Source: Brenneria populi
GTDB taxonomy: Bacteria > Pseudomonadota > Gammaproteobacteria > Enterobacterales > Enterobacteriaceae
Assembly: GCF_036016195.1 (NCBI RefSeq)
Contig: NZ_JAYWTM010000022.1
Coordinates: 62,001-126,000, forward strand
Direction of reading: 5' to 3'
Length of the DNA stretch: 64,000 nucleotides
Of the stretch, positions 51,308 through 60,338 are shown piece by piece; within the stretch, counting starts at the first letter, position 1, and each line of letters opens with the position of its first letter. A model generated the notes under the pieces. The model was given only the letters and a program-made list of their open reading frames with translations. It did no database searches and was not told the DNA's origin. The position numbers and the translations under genes are program-made.

Positions 51308-51340
51308 GCCAACGCCGCGCGGGCGGCGTTGGCGTTTGTC
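51308..51340 (+). terminator. Terminator after tamA-tamB-ytfP
   Basis: GCCAACGCCGC-GCGG-GCGGCGTTGGC, an 11-bp perfect stem followed by GTTTGTC. It separates the tamAB-ytfP operon from the convergent ssuD gene. Confidence 0.75.
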
Positions 51341-51354
51341 GGCGCTAGCGGTTT

Positions 51355-52521
51355 TTACCCCACCGCTGCCACATTATCGCCGGCGCGATTATCAAACGCT
51401 CCGCCGGTGAAGACGCGCGGCGTGCCTCCTCCCGTCACGATTCGATCCCCATTCGTCACGGGTTTTTTCCCCGGCAATAGGGGGAATACCAGCTCGGCGA
51501 AACGGATAGACTCTTCCAGATGAGGATAGCCGGACAGTACAAAGGTATCCACGCCCAGATCGACGTATTCCTGCAAGCGCTGCGCTACCGTCTGTGGATC
51601 GCCCACCAGCGCGGTACCGGCTCCGCCGCGAACCAATCCCACGCCGGCCCAGAGGTTGGGACTGATTTCGAGCCGATCTTTCTTACCGCCGTGTAAGGAG
51701 GATATCCGCCGCTGGCCCACGGAATCCTGGCGGGCGAAATTCGCCTGCGCTTTGGCAATCGTTTCATCATCCAGATGCTGGATTAACCGCTCTGCCGCCT
51801 GCCAGGCTTCATCATTCGTTTCCCGTACAATGACGTGCAAACGCACGCCGAAACGAACCCGGCGGCCATATTTCGCGGCTTTTGAGCGTACGTCGTCGAT
51901 CTTCTCTTTTACTGCTTCAGGCGGTTCCCCCCAGGTTAGATACGCATCCACCTGCTTGCCGGCAAGTTCATGCGCGGCCTCGGAGGAGCCGCCGAAATAG
52001 AGCGGGGGAGAGGGTTTATTTTCAGAAGAGTAATAATTTCTGGCATTCCTGGCCTGAATATACTTCCCGTCGAAGTTGACGGTCTCGTCGTTAAATAATT
52101 TTTTCCACAGCGTAATAAACTCATCGGCCAGTTCATAACGCTGGTCGTGCTCTAGGAATACGCCCTCCGCGGCCAGCTCATCGGCATCGCCTCCCGGCAC
52201 CACATTAAGCAGTAACCTGCCGTGTAAGGCCTGATCCAGCGTAGCGGCCTGTCTGGCGATGACCACGGGATGCGCCGTTGAGGTGCGTAAAGCGACCAAC
52301 AGCTTAATCCGGTTTGTCACGGGAATCAGGCTCGACGCGGTAATCCACGGGTCAAGGTTGCCGCTGCCGGTGGGAATCAACAGACCGTCGTATCCCAGGT
52401 TTTCTGCCGAAACGGCAATCTGCCGTAAATATTCATTGGTCGCATAACGCCCGGCGGGAGATTTACCCAGATAACGCGTGTCGCCGGACGTGGGTAAAAA
52501 CCAGAAAATTTCTGTGCTCAT
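51355..52521 (-). CDS. ssuD: FMNH2-dependent alkanesulfonate monooxygenase
   Basis: 388-residue bacterial luciferase-like flavin monooxygenase (E. coli SsuD 381) that releases sulfite from alkanesulfonates. The start IFWFLPTSGDTRYLG, LGYDGLLIPTGSGNLDPW, LRTSTAHPVVIARQAATLDQ and LLNVVPGGDADELAAEG are typical. It needs FMNH2 from an NADPH-FMN reductase (SsuE) that is not visible here. The ssuA gene lies upstream, 97 nt away. Inserted between ytfP and ppa, where E. coli has the ytfQRT-yjfF genes. Confidence 0.92.
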   Translation of the reverse strand: MSTEIFWFLPTSGDTRYLGKSPAGRYATNEYLRQIAVSAENLGYDGLLIPTGSGNLDPWITASSLIPVTNRIKLLVALRTSTAHPVVIARQAATLDQALHGRLLLNVVPGGDADELAAEGVFLEHDQRYELADEFITLWKKLFNDETVNFDGKYIQARNARNYYSSENKPSPPLYFGGSSEAAHELAGKQVDAYLTWGEPPEAVKEKIDDVRSKAAKYGRRVRFGVRLHVIVRETNDEAWQAAERLIQHLDDETIAKAQANFARQDSVGQRRISSLHGGKKDRLEISPNLWAGVGLVRGGAGTALVGDPQTVAQRLQEYVDLGVDTFVLSGYPHLEESIRFAELVFPLLPGKKPVTNGDRIVTGGGTPRVFTGGAFDNRAGDNVAAVG

Positions 52522-52618
52522 ATCATATCTCCTTGACTCTATAAGGAATTAATCCGCCGGTATGCGCGGGGCAACATCACTATTGATAGCGTTATCCGAC
52601 GGTGGCCGTATGACGCGG

Positions 52619-53602
52619 TTATGGGTTAGGGCCTTGAGGCTTATCCTGCGACCAGCGAGCCTGGTTGATATCGACTTTCACCGGAATCAAACCCACGTCG
52701 GTAAACGTATCGGCCAGCGTCTGCTGCTGACGGATAACCTCATCGGTTATGCGTTCGGTGCCGAAAGGCATACGCGCCAGCGCGCGCAGCCATATCGGCT
52801 GCGGCAGGCCGGTGCTTTGCGAAAGCACCCGCGCCACCTCGTCATGATTTTCGTTGGCCCAAACGCTTAGCTGCGCCAGCTGTTCGATGACCAGCTCGGC
52901 GATGTCGGGATGGTTTTCAGCGAAGCGCCGGCTTGCGAGATAGAAGGTGTAGTGCGGGACAAGACCTTCGGCATCCTGAAGCCGGCGCGCGCCGGCATGG
53001 GTTTCAACCTCCGCGTAGAACGGGTCCCAGATTACCCAGGCATCGATGCTGCCATTCTGGAACGCCGCCCGCGCATCGCTGGGCGTCAGGTAGACCGGCG
53101 TAATATCGCTATAGGACAGCCCGGCTTTTTTCAGCGCTTCAATAAGCAGATAATTCACATCCGACCCCTTATTCAGGGCCACCCGTTTGCCTTTAAGGTC
53201 TCTGACGTTTTGCGCCGTCGATGCTTGCGGCACCACGATCGCTTCGGTCTTTGGATTGGGGATGTTGTGCGCCAGATAGATCAAATCCGCTTTAGCCGCC
53301 TGGGCGAAGGCGGGGGGCGCGTCGCCGGTGGCGGCAAGATCGATGCTGCCGACGTTGAGTCCCTCCAGCATTTGCGGACCGGCGGGAAACTCGATCCAGC
53401 GGGTGGCGATGCCTTTCTGCTTCAGCGCTTCGTCGAGCGTGCCGCGGGATTTGAGCAGCGCCAGAATATTGGCTTTTTGAAAGCCGATATTCAACTGCCG
53501 GAGCGGCGGTGTCTCCGCCAATGCCTGACCGAATATTCCCAGCGCCGCCAGCGCGATTATCACGCGCAGAAAGCGCCGTGCTAAAACAGATCCGTAATTC
53601 AT
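52619..53602 (-). CDS. ssuA: Sulfonate ABC transporter substrate-binding protein
   Basis: 327 residues with a signal peptide (RFLRVIIALAALGIFGQALAE) followed by LRQLNIGFQKANILALLKSRG, DLAATGDAPPAFAQAAKADLIYLAHN and DAWVIWDPFYAEVE, characteristic of SsuA/TauA-type aliphatic sulfonate binding proteins. ssuB and ssuC, the ATPase and permease, are not present nearby, so it must use components encoded elsewhere. It is the first gene of the ssuA-ssuD pair. Confidence 0.9.
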   Translation of the reverse strand: MNYGSVLARRFLRVIIALAALGIFGQALAETPPLRQLNIGFQKANILALLKSRGTLDEALKQKGIATRWIEFPAGPQMLEGLNVGSIDLAATGDAPPAFAQAAKADLIYLAHNIPNPKTEAIVVPQASTAQNVRDLKGKRVALNKGSDVNYLLIEALKKAGLSYSDITPVYLTPSDARAAFQNGSIDAWVIWDPFYAEVETHAGARRLQDAEGLVPHYTFYLASRRFAENHPDIAELVIEQLAQLSVWANENHDEVARVLSQSTGLPQPIWLRALARMPFGTERITDEVIRQQQTLADTFTDVGLIPVKVDINQARWSQDKPQGPNP

Positions 53603-53798
53603 AAAACCGCCCGTTTATCTGTAGTGAAATATCTAAAAATCCCGGCAGGAATTAAAATGAACCGCCTGGATTAACGTTAATAATTTTTAGTGCGCGTTGC
53701 CGGTGTGTTTATTGATATGCTCTAAATCATTCGAGCCGCGGCAAGGCGTATGCGAAGGACAAATTCGGCGGGAACGAATTTATCCGGCCAGCGGCCAG

Positions 53799-53835
53799 GC
53801 CAACGCTCATGCGGCTTGAAATATGACGCGTGTAT
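53799..53835 (+). repeat. Composite intergenic repeat, copy 3
   Basis: GCCAACGCTCATGCGGCTTG followed by AAATATGACGCGTGTAT matches the core at 21071 with several changes. It is preceded by AAATTCGGCGGGAACGAATTT, which corresponds to the inverted motif in front of copy 1. Confidence 0.55.
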
Positions 53836-54161
53836 TTAAAAACAGAGATCGCCTCATCCCGTCACCCGAGATAAGGCTAACGTTGTAAGAGGCCGCCGAT
53901 ATTGTCAAAGTAAAAGATTGGTATTACATAGGATATTTAATTATTAACGATATAAAATATTGCCAATAATCTCTGTGTTCTAATATTGCGGTGTGAAAAA
54001 GGTTTGTCGTAGCGTAATTCGCTAAAACGGACGAGCTGGCATAACCTTATTTTTGTACCAATTGAAAGACTTTTCTTGCCGCCGAATACCGTTCTTTAAT
54101 TAAGGATAATGTTAAGCGCGATGCTTTGCGGCGGATATTGCGCGGTGGGATCTATTCGGAA

Positions 54162-54187
54162 GGCATGCCGGCTGGCGCCGGCATGCC
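54162..54187 (-). terminator. Perfect palindrome behind ppa
   Basis: An 11-bp perfect inverted repeat (GGCATGCCGGC and complement) with a 4-nt loop, 37 nt after the ppa stop on the minus strand. No U-run follows in that direction, so termination may depend on the hairpin alone. Confidence 0.45.
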
Positions 54188-54223
54188 GCAGCATCGAATG
54201 CGGCTTTTACTTTTACGGCGGGC

Positions 54224-54751
54224 TTATTTCTTGGCGCGTTCGAAAGAGGCGACGATTTCCGCTTTGGCGGCTTCGGCGTTATCCCAGCCTTCTACTTTCA
54301 CCCACTTGCCTTTTTCCAGATCTTTATAGTGTTCAAAGAAATGGGTGATCTGCGCCCGCAGCAGTTCCGGCAGATCGTTGACGTCTTTGATGTGATCGTA
54401 CTCTTTCGTCAACTTGCTGTGCGGCACGGCGACCAGCTTGGCGTCTTCGCCGGATTCGTCGGTCATTTTCAGTACGCCGACCGGACGGCAACGGATAACC
54501 GCGCCCGGCTGCAACGGATACGGCGTCGGCACCAGCACGTCGACCGGGTCGCCATCCAGAGACAGAGTGTGATTGATATAGCCATAGTTGCATGGATAGA
54601 ACATGGCGGTAGACATGAAACGGTCTACAAACAGCTCCCCGCTCTCTTTATCAACTTCATATTTGATCGGATCGGCGTTCGCCGGGATTTCAATGATGAC
54701 GTAGATATCTTCCGGCAGATCTTTACCCGCCGGGACATTATTCAGACTCAT
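54224..54751 (-). CDS. ppa: Inorganic pyrophosphatase
   Basis: 175 residues (E. coli 175, without the initiator Met). It hydrolyses pyrophosphate and drives biosynthesis forward. The family I motif DGDPVDVLV with its metal-binding aspartates, the start NNVPAGKDLPEDIYVIIEIP and KYEVDKESGELFVDRFM are present. GGAAACCGAC precedes the ATG on the minus strand. It keeps the ytfP-ppa order of E. coli apart from the ssu insertion. Confidence 0.97.
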   Translation of the reverse strand: MSLNNVPAGKDLPEDIYVIIEIPANADPIKYEVDKESGELFVDRFMSTAMFYPCNYGYINHTLSLDGDPVDVLVPTPYPLQPGAVIRCRPVGVLKMTDESGEDAKLVAVPHSKLTKEYDHIKDVNDLPELLRAQITHFFEHYKDLEKGKWVKVEGWDNAEAAKAEIVASFERAKK

Positions 54752-54936
54752 GTCGGTTTCCTTCTCTATTAAACCTGAAATGGCGTGGCGGTCATTATAG
54801 CCAAAACGCGCCTGATGTCCTCATTTTTAGCGCCCGCCGTTTTCCCCAAAGCCGCGCCGCGCGGCGCGCAATGAGTGATAAGCGAATGTAACAAACTTAT
54901 TAATTCGTTATTAAGTTACTAAACCCCACGGCGGGT

Positions 54937-54964
54937 TAAAGATTGAGATATCGGCATCCGATAG
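54937..54964 (+). promoter_or_regulatory. Flagellar sigma-28 promoter candidate
   Basis: TAAA followed after 16 nt by TCCGATAG, compared with the consensus TAAA-N15-GCCGATAA. It lies about 70 nt before the receptor start and is the usual promoter type for chemoreceptor genes. One extra spacer base and two mismatches lower the certainty. Confidence 0.45.
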
Positions 54965-55036
54965 ATGGCTGGTGCGAATGGCGTGAGCCGTTTGCTGCTT
55001 TTATAGGATTGATGTTTATATATTCAGGAGGAAATG

Positions 55037-56623
55037 ATGTTGAAAAACATCACCATTAAGGTGAATTTGATCGCGCTGCTCGGTGTGATGGTGTTGCTTC
55101 TTACGCTGGTTAGCGCCATTGGCATTAGCTCTATCGATCGGGGGAAGAGATCGCTTGCGACGATTGACAAAATTCAGGGCAAAGAGCTAAGCGCGCTGGC
55201 GGGCAGTTACACCGCCTCGCTGCGCGCCCGCACGGGGGCGGCGCTGGCGGCCCGACAGATGGTGGCCGGCGAGCTTATTCAGGCCCAGGAGTCGGTGGAG
55301 CGGGCGCAGAACTATGCGCAGATCTCTCGTCAGGAGATGGCCCGCTTCATCGAATACGGCGCGGTGACGGATCACGGCAAGAAGCTGTTGGAAGACATCA
55401 GAAAACAGTACGCCATCTATATCGATATGGGTATTCAGCCGATGCTTGACGCGCTGAAGCGCAGCAACGTGGATGAATATTATAGCCTGCTGCAAAACGT
55501 GGTTCCGCCTCTCAGCGCGGACATGGATAAAGCCAATAACGCTTTCCGCGATTTTGCCTTGCTGGTCGGGCAGGAGATGGTCGCTGAAGCGGAATCCTTT
55601 GCCTCCGGCCGGTTGATGACGATCGGCGTCGCCTGCGCGCTCACGCTGCTTATGGCGCTGCTTGCCTGGGTTGTGCTGAAGCGCCTGGTGCTGCTTCCGC
55701 TTAGCGGCGCCGTAGAGCAGTTGGAATTTATCTCGCAGGGCGATTTAACCCATCAAATTGAAGAGGGCGGCAACAATGAGATCGGCCGCCTGTTGCGATC
55801 GATGAAAACCATGCAGCACTCGCTTTCTCTGGCGGTGGGTCGGGTGCGCGACGCTGGCGGCCAGATTGACATCGGCACCGGCGAGCTCTCCATCGGCAAT
55901 ACGCATCTGGCGGCGCGTACCGAAGAGTCGGCGGCATCCATTGAGCAAACCGCGGCCAGCATGGAACAGCTGAATGCGACGGTAAAGCTGAACGCGGAGA
56001 ATGCCGAGCAGGCCTATACTCTGGCGCAGAATGTCGCCGATATCACCGAGCGCGGCGGCAATGCGGTCGGCCAGATGGTCGAGAAGATGGGGTTTATCTC
56101 CCAAAGCTCGGCGCGCATCGCCGATATTCTGGCCGTTATCGACGGCATTGCTTTCCAGACCAACATCTTGGCGCTGAACGCGGCGGTGGAAGCCGCCCGC
56201 GCCGGCGAACAGGGGCGGGGATTCGCGGTAGTGGCCGGCGAAGTGAGAAACCTGGCGCAGCGCAGCGCGCAGTCGGCCAAAGAGATCAAGGCGCTGATGC
56301 TGGACTCTCAGGACCGGGTGCGGGAAGGCACGGAAATGGCGGAAATCGCCGGCGGCATAATGAATGAGGTTTCCGATGTCGTGACGCATATGACCACGCT
56401 GATGCGGGAGATATCCAGCGCGTCGCGTGAACAGAGCCACGGCATTGAACAAGTGAACGTCGCGGTGTCGCAGATGGATGAAGCGGCCCAGCAGAATGCG
56501 TCGCTGGTGGAGGAGTCGGCGGCGGCGACGCGTTCATTGGAGGAGCAGGCGCGTCAACTGGCGGAAAGCATGGCCGTATTCAGACTGTCGCGTCAGGAAC
56601 CGGTGGCGATAGGCCAGCATTAA
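55037..56623 (+). CDS. Methyl-accepting chemotaxis protein
   Basis: 528-residue chemoreceptor of the Tar/Tsr class. The first membrane helix is at about 11-30, the periplasmic domain at about 31-190, the second helix at about 192-215, then HAMP (RLVLLPLSGAVEQLEFISQG) and the signalling domain with the conserved tip IDGIAFQTNILALNAAVEAA. The ATG at 55037 has AGGAGG at the right distance; the ATG just before (55034) is too close to it. Much of it, including the N-terminal IDKIQGKELSAL, resembles the receptor at 4465, so the two are paralogues. The ligand is unknown. Confidence 0.92.
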   Translation: MLKNITIKVNLIALLGVMVLLLTLVSAIGISSIDRGKRSLATIDKIQGKELSALAGSYTASLRARTGAALAARQMVAGELIQAQESVERAQNYAQISRQEMARFIEYGAVTDHGKKLLEDIRKQYAIYIDMGIQPMLDALKRSNVDEYYSLLQNVVPPLSADMDKANNAFRDFALLVGQEMVAEAESFASGRLMTIGVACALTLLMALLAWVVLKRLVLLPLSGAVEQLEFISQGDLTHQIEEGGNNEIGRLLRSMKTMQHSLSLAVGRVRDAGGQIDIGTGELSIGNTHLAARTEESAASIEQTAASMEQLNATVKLNAENAEQAYTLAQNVADITERGGNAVGQMVEKMGFISQSSARIADILAVIDGIAFQTNILALNAAVEAARAGEQGRGFAVVAGEVRNLAQRSAQSAKEIKALMLDSQDRVREGTEMAEIAGGIMNEVSDVVTHMTTLMREISSASREQSHGIEQVNVAVSQMDEAAQQNASLVEESAAATRSLEEQARQLAESMAVFRLSRQEPVAIGQH

Positions 56624-56649
56624 ATCCGACGGTTCGGCGTTATCAACCG

Positions 56650-56673
56650 GCCATTCCCGCGCGGCGGGAGTGG

Positions 56674-56683
<10 letters not shown>
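56650..56683 (+). terminator. Terminator between the receptor and plsY
   Basis: GCCATTCCCGC-GCG-GCGGGAGTGGC with one G-U pair, followed by TATTTTTTT. It terminates the chemoreceptor transcript; the hairpin overlaps the 3' end of the convergent plsY. Confidence 0.8.
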
Positions 56684-57306
<623 letters not shown>

Positions 57307-57428
57307 AACGAGGTTCCGTTTAATAGAAGGCGGTTTAATAGGGGTCGTTTTACTCTTCGCATCCGTGGATAATACGCATATTCCGTCGGAAGTGGTATCC
57401 GACAACGACAAAAACAGAGAATGGCGTG

Positions 57429-57782
57429 ATGGATATCGTATTTATTGAAGAGCTTACCGTAGTGACCACGATTGGCGTTTACGACTGGGAACAGACCATC
57501 CGACAGAAATTGGTGTTCGATATCGAAATGGGCTGGGATAATCGCCGCGCGGCGACCAGCGATGACGTAGACGACTGTCTGAGTTACGCCGACGTCAGCG
57601 ACGCCGTGATTACGCTGGTTGAAGGCGGGCGCTTCGCGCTGGTTGAACGCGTGGCGGAGGAGGTGGCGACAATGCTTATGCAGCGTTTCTCCATCCCCTG
57701 GTTGCGCATTAAACTTTGTAAGCCCGGCGCCGTGGCGCAGGCGCGTCAGGTCGGCGTAATTATTGAGCGCGGAACGCGATAA
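57429..57782 (+). CDS. folB: Dihydroneopterin aldolase
   Basis: 117 residues (E. coli 122) of the folate pathway, converting dihydroneopterin to hydroxymethyl-dihydropterin and glycolaldehyde. MDIVFIEELTVVTTIGVYDW, EQTIRQKLVFDIEM and LCKPGAVAQARQVGVIIERG are typical, including the active-site Lys near residue 98. The ATG at 57429 is preferred to the GTG at 57426. A strong terminator follows. Confidence 0.95.
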   Translation: MDIVFIEELTVVTTIGVYDWEQTIRQKLVFDIEMGWDNRRAATSDDVDDCLSYADVSDAVITLVEGGRFALVERVAEEVATMLMQRFSIPWLRIKLCKPGAVAQARQVGVIIERGTR

Positions 57783-57852
57783 ATCTGATTTTTTTGCAAT
57801 AATACTGATTTGCGCGCAACAAAAACGTAATCTGTAAGGTCTATAACACCCG

Positions 57853-57886
57853 AAGCGGCTCGCTAGGCAGCGCTGCCGCTTTTTTA
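57853..57886 (+). terminator. Intrinsic terminator of folB
   Basis: AAGCGGC-t-CGCT-AGGC-AGCG-ct-GCCGCTT with six T residues, a two-part stem 70 nt after the folB stop. Confidence 0.85.
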
Positions 57887-58012
57887 TGGCGGGTATCCCT
57901 GCCCGCCGCAAGCGGCGTTGATACGTCGCGCCGTTCCCGTTCTCGCTTTCAGACCATGTCCGCGCTACGTTTTTTATGGTCTAACGGTTTTATCATACGC
58001 AAGGTATTTTAG

Positions 58013-58831
58013 ATGGCAGATCTGCACTCACTATTTATTGCATTTATTCTCGGCGTCGTTGAGGGATTGACAGAATTTTTACCCGTATCTTCCACCGGCC
58101 ATATGATTATCGTCGGCCACTGGCTCGGGTTTGCGGATGACAAGGCAAAAACGTTTGAGGTGATCATCCAACTAGGCTCCATTCTTGCGGTCGTCGTGAT
58201 GTTCTGGCGCCGTTTGTTTGGCCTGATCGGCATCCATTTTGGTCAGGTTCCCCATGAAGGCCACAGCGCCGGCCGCTTAAAGCTGAGCCATATTCTGCTG
58301 GCGATGATCCCGGCGGTGGTGCTCGGCCTGGTTTTTCACGATGTGATAAAGTCGCTGTTCGAGCCGAGAAATGTCATGTACGCGCTGGTCGTCGGCGGTT
58401 TCCTGCTGCTGGCGGCGGAGTGGTTGAAGCCCAAGCATCCCCGCGCCGTCGGGCTGGATGATATTACCCATCGCCAGGCATTTATGATCGGCTGTTTTCA
58501 ATGCTTGGCGCTCTGGCCGGGATTTTCCCGCTCCGGCGCCACCATTTCCGGCGGGATGCTGGTGGGCGTGAGCCGCTATGCGGCGTCGGAGTTCTCTTTT
58601 ATTCTGGCGGTTCCCATGATGATGGGCGCGACGGTGCTGGATCTCTACAAGAGCTGGCATTTTCTGACGCTGGGCGACCTGCCGATGTTCGCGGTGGGTT
58701 TTGTCACGGCCTTTATCGTGGCGCTGATTGCGATTAAAACGTTCTTACAGGTTATTAAGCGTATCTCTTTCGTTCCTTTCGCTATTTACCGTTTTATCGT
58801 CGCCGCGGCGGTTTATATGGTGTTTCTGTAA
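58013..58831 (+). CDS. uppP: Undecaprenyl-diphosphatase
   Basis: 272-residue inner-membrane protein (BacA, E. coli 273) that recycles undecaprenyl pyrophosphate for peptidoglycan. About eight membrane helices; the catalytic motifs EGLTEFLPVSSTGHMI and the later LWPGFSRSGATISGGM are present. AAGGTATTTTAG precedes the ATG. The plsY-folB-uppP order is as in E. coli. A MITE-like repeat follows. Confidence 0.95.
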   Translation: MADLHSLFIAFILGVVEGLTEFLPVSSTGHMIIVGHWLGFADDKAKTFEVIIQLGSILAVVVMFWRRLFGLIGIHFGQVPHEGHSAGRLKLSHILLAMIPAVVLGLVFHDVIKSLFEPRNVMYALVVGGFLLLAAEWLKPKHPRAVGLDDITHRQAFMIGCFQCLALWPGFSRSGATISGGMLVGVSRYAASEFSFILAVPMMMGATVLDLYKSWHFLTLGDLPMFAVGFVTAFIVALIAIKTFLQVIKRISFVPFAIYRFIVAAAVYMVFL

Positions 58832-58863
58832 CCGGCCCGGAGTAAAAAAAACACGCGACGGCG

Positions 58864-58976
58864 TAATGCCGATCGTTTAAGCATCGAGATACACGGGGCG
58901 ACCACCGGGGTGAGGCGTCCCTACGGGAACCTCCCCCTGTGTTTCCCCTAAAAACCGGCTTAAGTGAACGGCATTA
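58864..58976 (+). mobile_element. MITE-like repeat, copy D (most complete)
   Basis: 113 bp bounded by TAATGCCGATCGTTTAAGC (58864-58882) and GCTTAAGTGAACGGCATTA (58958-58976), imperfect inverted repeats. It is flanked by an exact 11-bp direct repeat, ACGCGACGGCG, at 58853-58863 and 58977-58987, which looks like a target-site duplication. Inside, GGGGTGAGGCGTCCC-TAC-GGGAACCTCCCCC can form an imperfect hairpin. It encodes nothing. It lies between the convergent uppP and cca genes. Confidence 0.8.
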
Positions 58977-59008
58977 ACGCGACGGCGTGGCTTTTTACCT
59001 TTCGGCGC

Positions 59009-60256
59009 TTATGCCGTCGGCGCGGCGTCGTCCGCCTGCGCCGCCTTCCACTGCTCCAGCGCCCTGATACGGCGACGATGAAGCTCGTTGCGCACTTCCA
59101 CACCCTGAAAACCATCGGCGACGACGGCCGCGCTGGAAACGTTGCCGGCGACGCGAAAGGCGGCGCGCAAATAATCGCCCTGCGGATAGGCGGTTTCTTC
59201 GAAGCCGGTGCGCCCGCGGGCATCGGCTTCGCTGGCGATGGCCAACTGTTCCACGCGCTGCGGCTTACGCCATACGTCAAGGGCGTCAAACAGCTTCAGC
59301 AATGTTTTCGGCTGCAGTGTCTGAACCGTGTGCACCAGATCGTGATATTCCGCGACCAGTTTCGCCAGATCGCGGATAGGGTTGGGAATACGCAGCCGCA
59401 GACATAGCGCCTCAACCAGTTTTACTCCGGCCGGCCCATGTCCGTGATGCCGCGGCCAGAGTTCGGGCGGCGTCAATCCTTTGCCAAGATCGTGACACAA
59501 GACGGCGAAGCGTATGTCAACATCCGGCGTAAGGCGCGCGGCGATGGCCAGCGTCATCAGCGTATGAATGCCGGTATCGATTTCAGGGTGCCATTTGGCC
59601 GGCGCCGGAACGCCGTAGAGCTTATCGATTTCAGGAAACAGCACGCCGAGCGCGCCGCACTCCCTGAGTACCTGAAAATAGACCTGCGGGGATGAGGTCG
59701 CCAGCGCCTTTTCGGTCTCTTTCCAGACGCGCTCCGGCGTCAGATAGGCGAGTTCGCCCTCGCGCGTCATTTTTTGCATCAGCGCCCTGGTTTCCTCGGC
59801 AATCTGAAAACCGAGACTGGCGAAGCGGGCGGCAAAACGCGCCACGCGTAATACGCGCAGCGGATCTTCACTGAAAGCGGCGGAAACATGGCGTAAGATG
59901 CGCTGTTCCAGATCGCGGCGGCCATGATAGGGATCGATAAACTCTCCCTCTTCCGTGCGGGCGATGGCGTTAATGGTCAGATCGCGGCGCAGCAGGTCCT
60001 GCTCCAGCGTAACGTCCGGCGCGGCATGGCAGACAAAGCCGGTGTAGCCGTTTCCTGATTTTCGCTCGGTACGGGCCAGCGCATACTCCTCATGGCTGAC
60101 CGGATGCAAAAATACGGGAAAATCCTTTCCCACCTGCCGATAATCCTGAGCGAGCATCTGCTCCGGCGTTGCGCCAACTACAACCCAATCTCGTTCGGTA
60201 ACGGGCAGATTAAGCAGACTGTCCCGTACTGCACCGCCGACAAGGTAAATATTCAA
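59009..60256 (-). CDS. cca: CCA-adding enzyme (tRNA nucleotidyltransferase) with HD domain
   Basis: 415 residues (E. coli 412). It adds or repairs the CCA end of tRNAs. MNIYLVGGAVRDSLLNLPVT with GGAVRD, the catalytic RDWVVVG and ARTERKS, the RRDLTINAIA site, and the HD phosphohydrolase domain (IHTLMTLAIAA, CHDLGKG) are visible. ygiM lies upstream with an 82-nt gap, in the same direction, as in E. coli. The C-terminus ends near the MITE-like repeat. Confidence 0.95.
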   Translation of the reverse strand: MNIYLVGGAVRDSLLNLPVTERDWVVVGATPEQMLAQDYRQVGKDFPVFLHPVSHEEYALARTERKSGNGYTGFVCHAAPDVTLEQDLLRRDLTINAIARTEEGEFIDPYHGRRDLEQRILRHVSAAFSEDPLRVLRVARFAARFASLGFQIAEETRALMQKMTREGELAYLTPERVWKETEKALATSSPQVYFQVLRECGALGVLFPEIDKLYGVPAPAKWHPEIDTGIHTLMTLAIAARLTPDVDIRFAVLCHDLGKGLTPPELWPRHHGHGPAGVKLVEALCLRLRIPNPIRDLAKLVAEYHDLVHTVQTLQPKTLLKLFDALDVWRKPQRVEQLAIASEADARGRTGFEETAYPQGDYLRAAFRVAGNVSSAAVVADGFQGVEVRNELHRRRIRALEQWKAAQADDAAPTA

Positions 60257-60338
60257 CGTCGGGCTCCTGTGAATGCGTCGTCATATTCACGACATATTAC
60301 CATTTTGCGCGCCGTGCCGTTACCGACGGCGGATCGCG

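Larger units (their letters stand above)
53603..54223. other. Gap between ssuA and ppa with repeats
   Basis: 621 nt without a gene. The region 53756-53835 holds the third copy of the intergenic repeat. From 53870 to 54110 it is AT-rich, fitting the ssuA promoter region. A strong palindrome GGCATGCCGGC-TGGC-GCCGGCATGCC at 54162-54187 and a smaller one at 54185-54204 lie behind ppa and are probably its terminator region. Confidence 0.6.

Noticed and set aside
54109..54348. Open frame overlapping the end of ppa
   Set aside because: It runs opposite to ppa, crosses the terminator palindromes and has no protein features.
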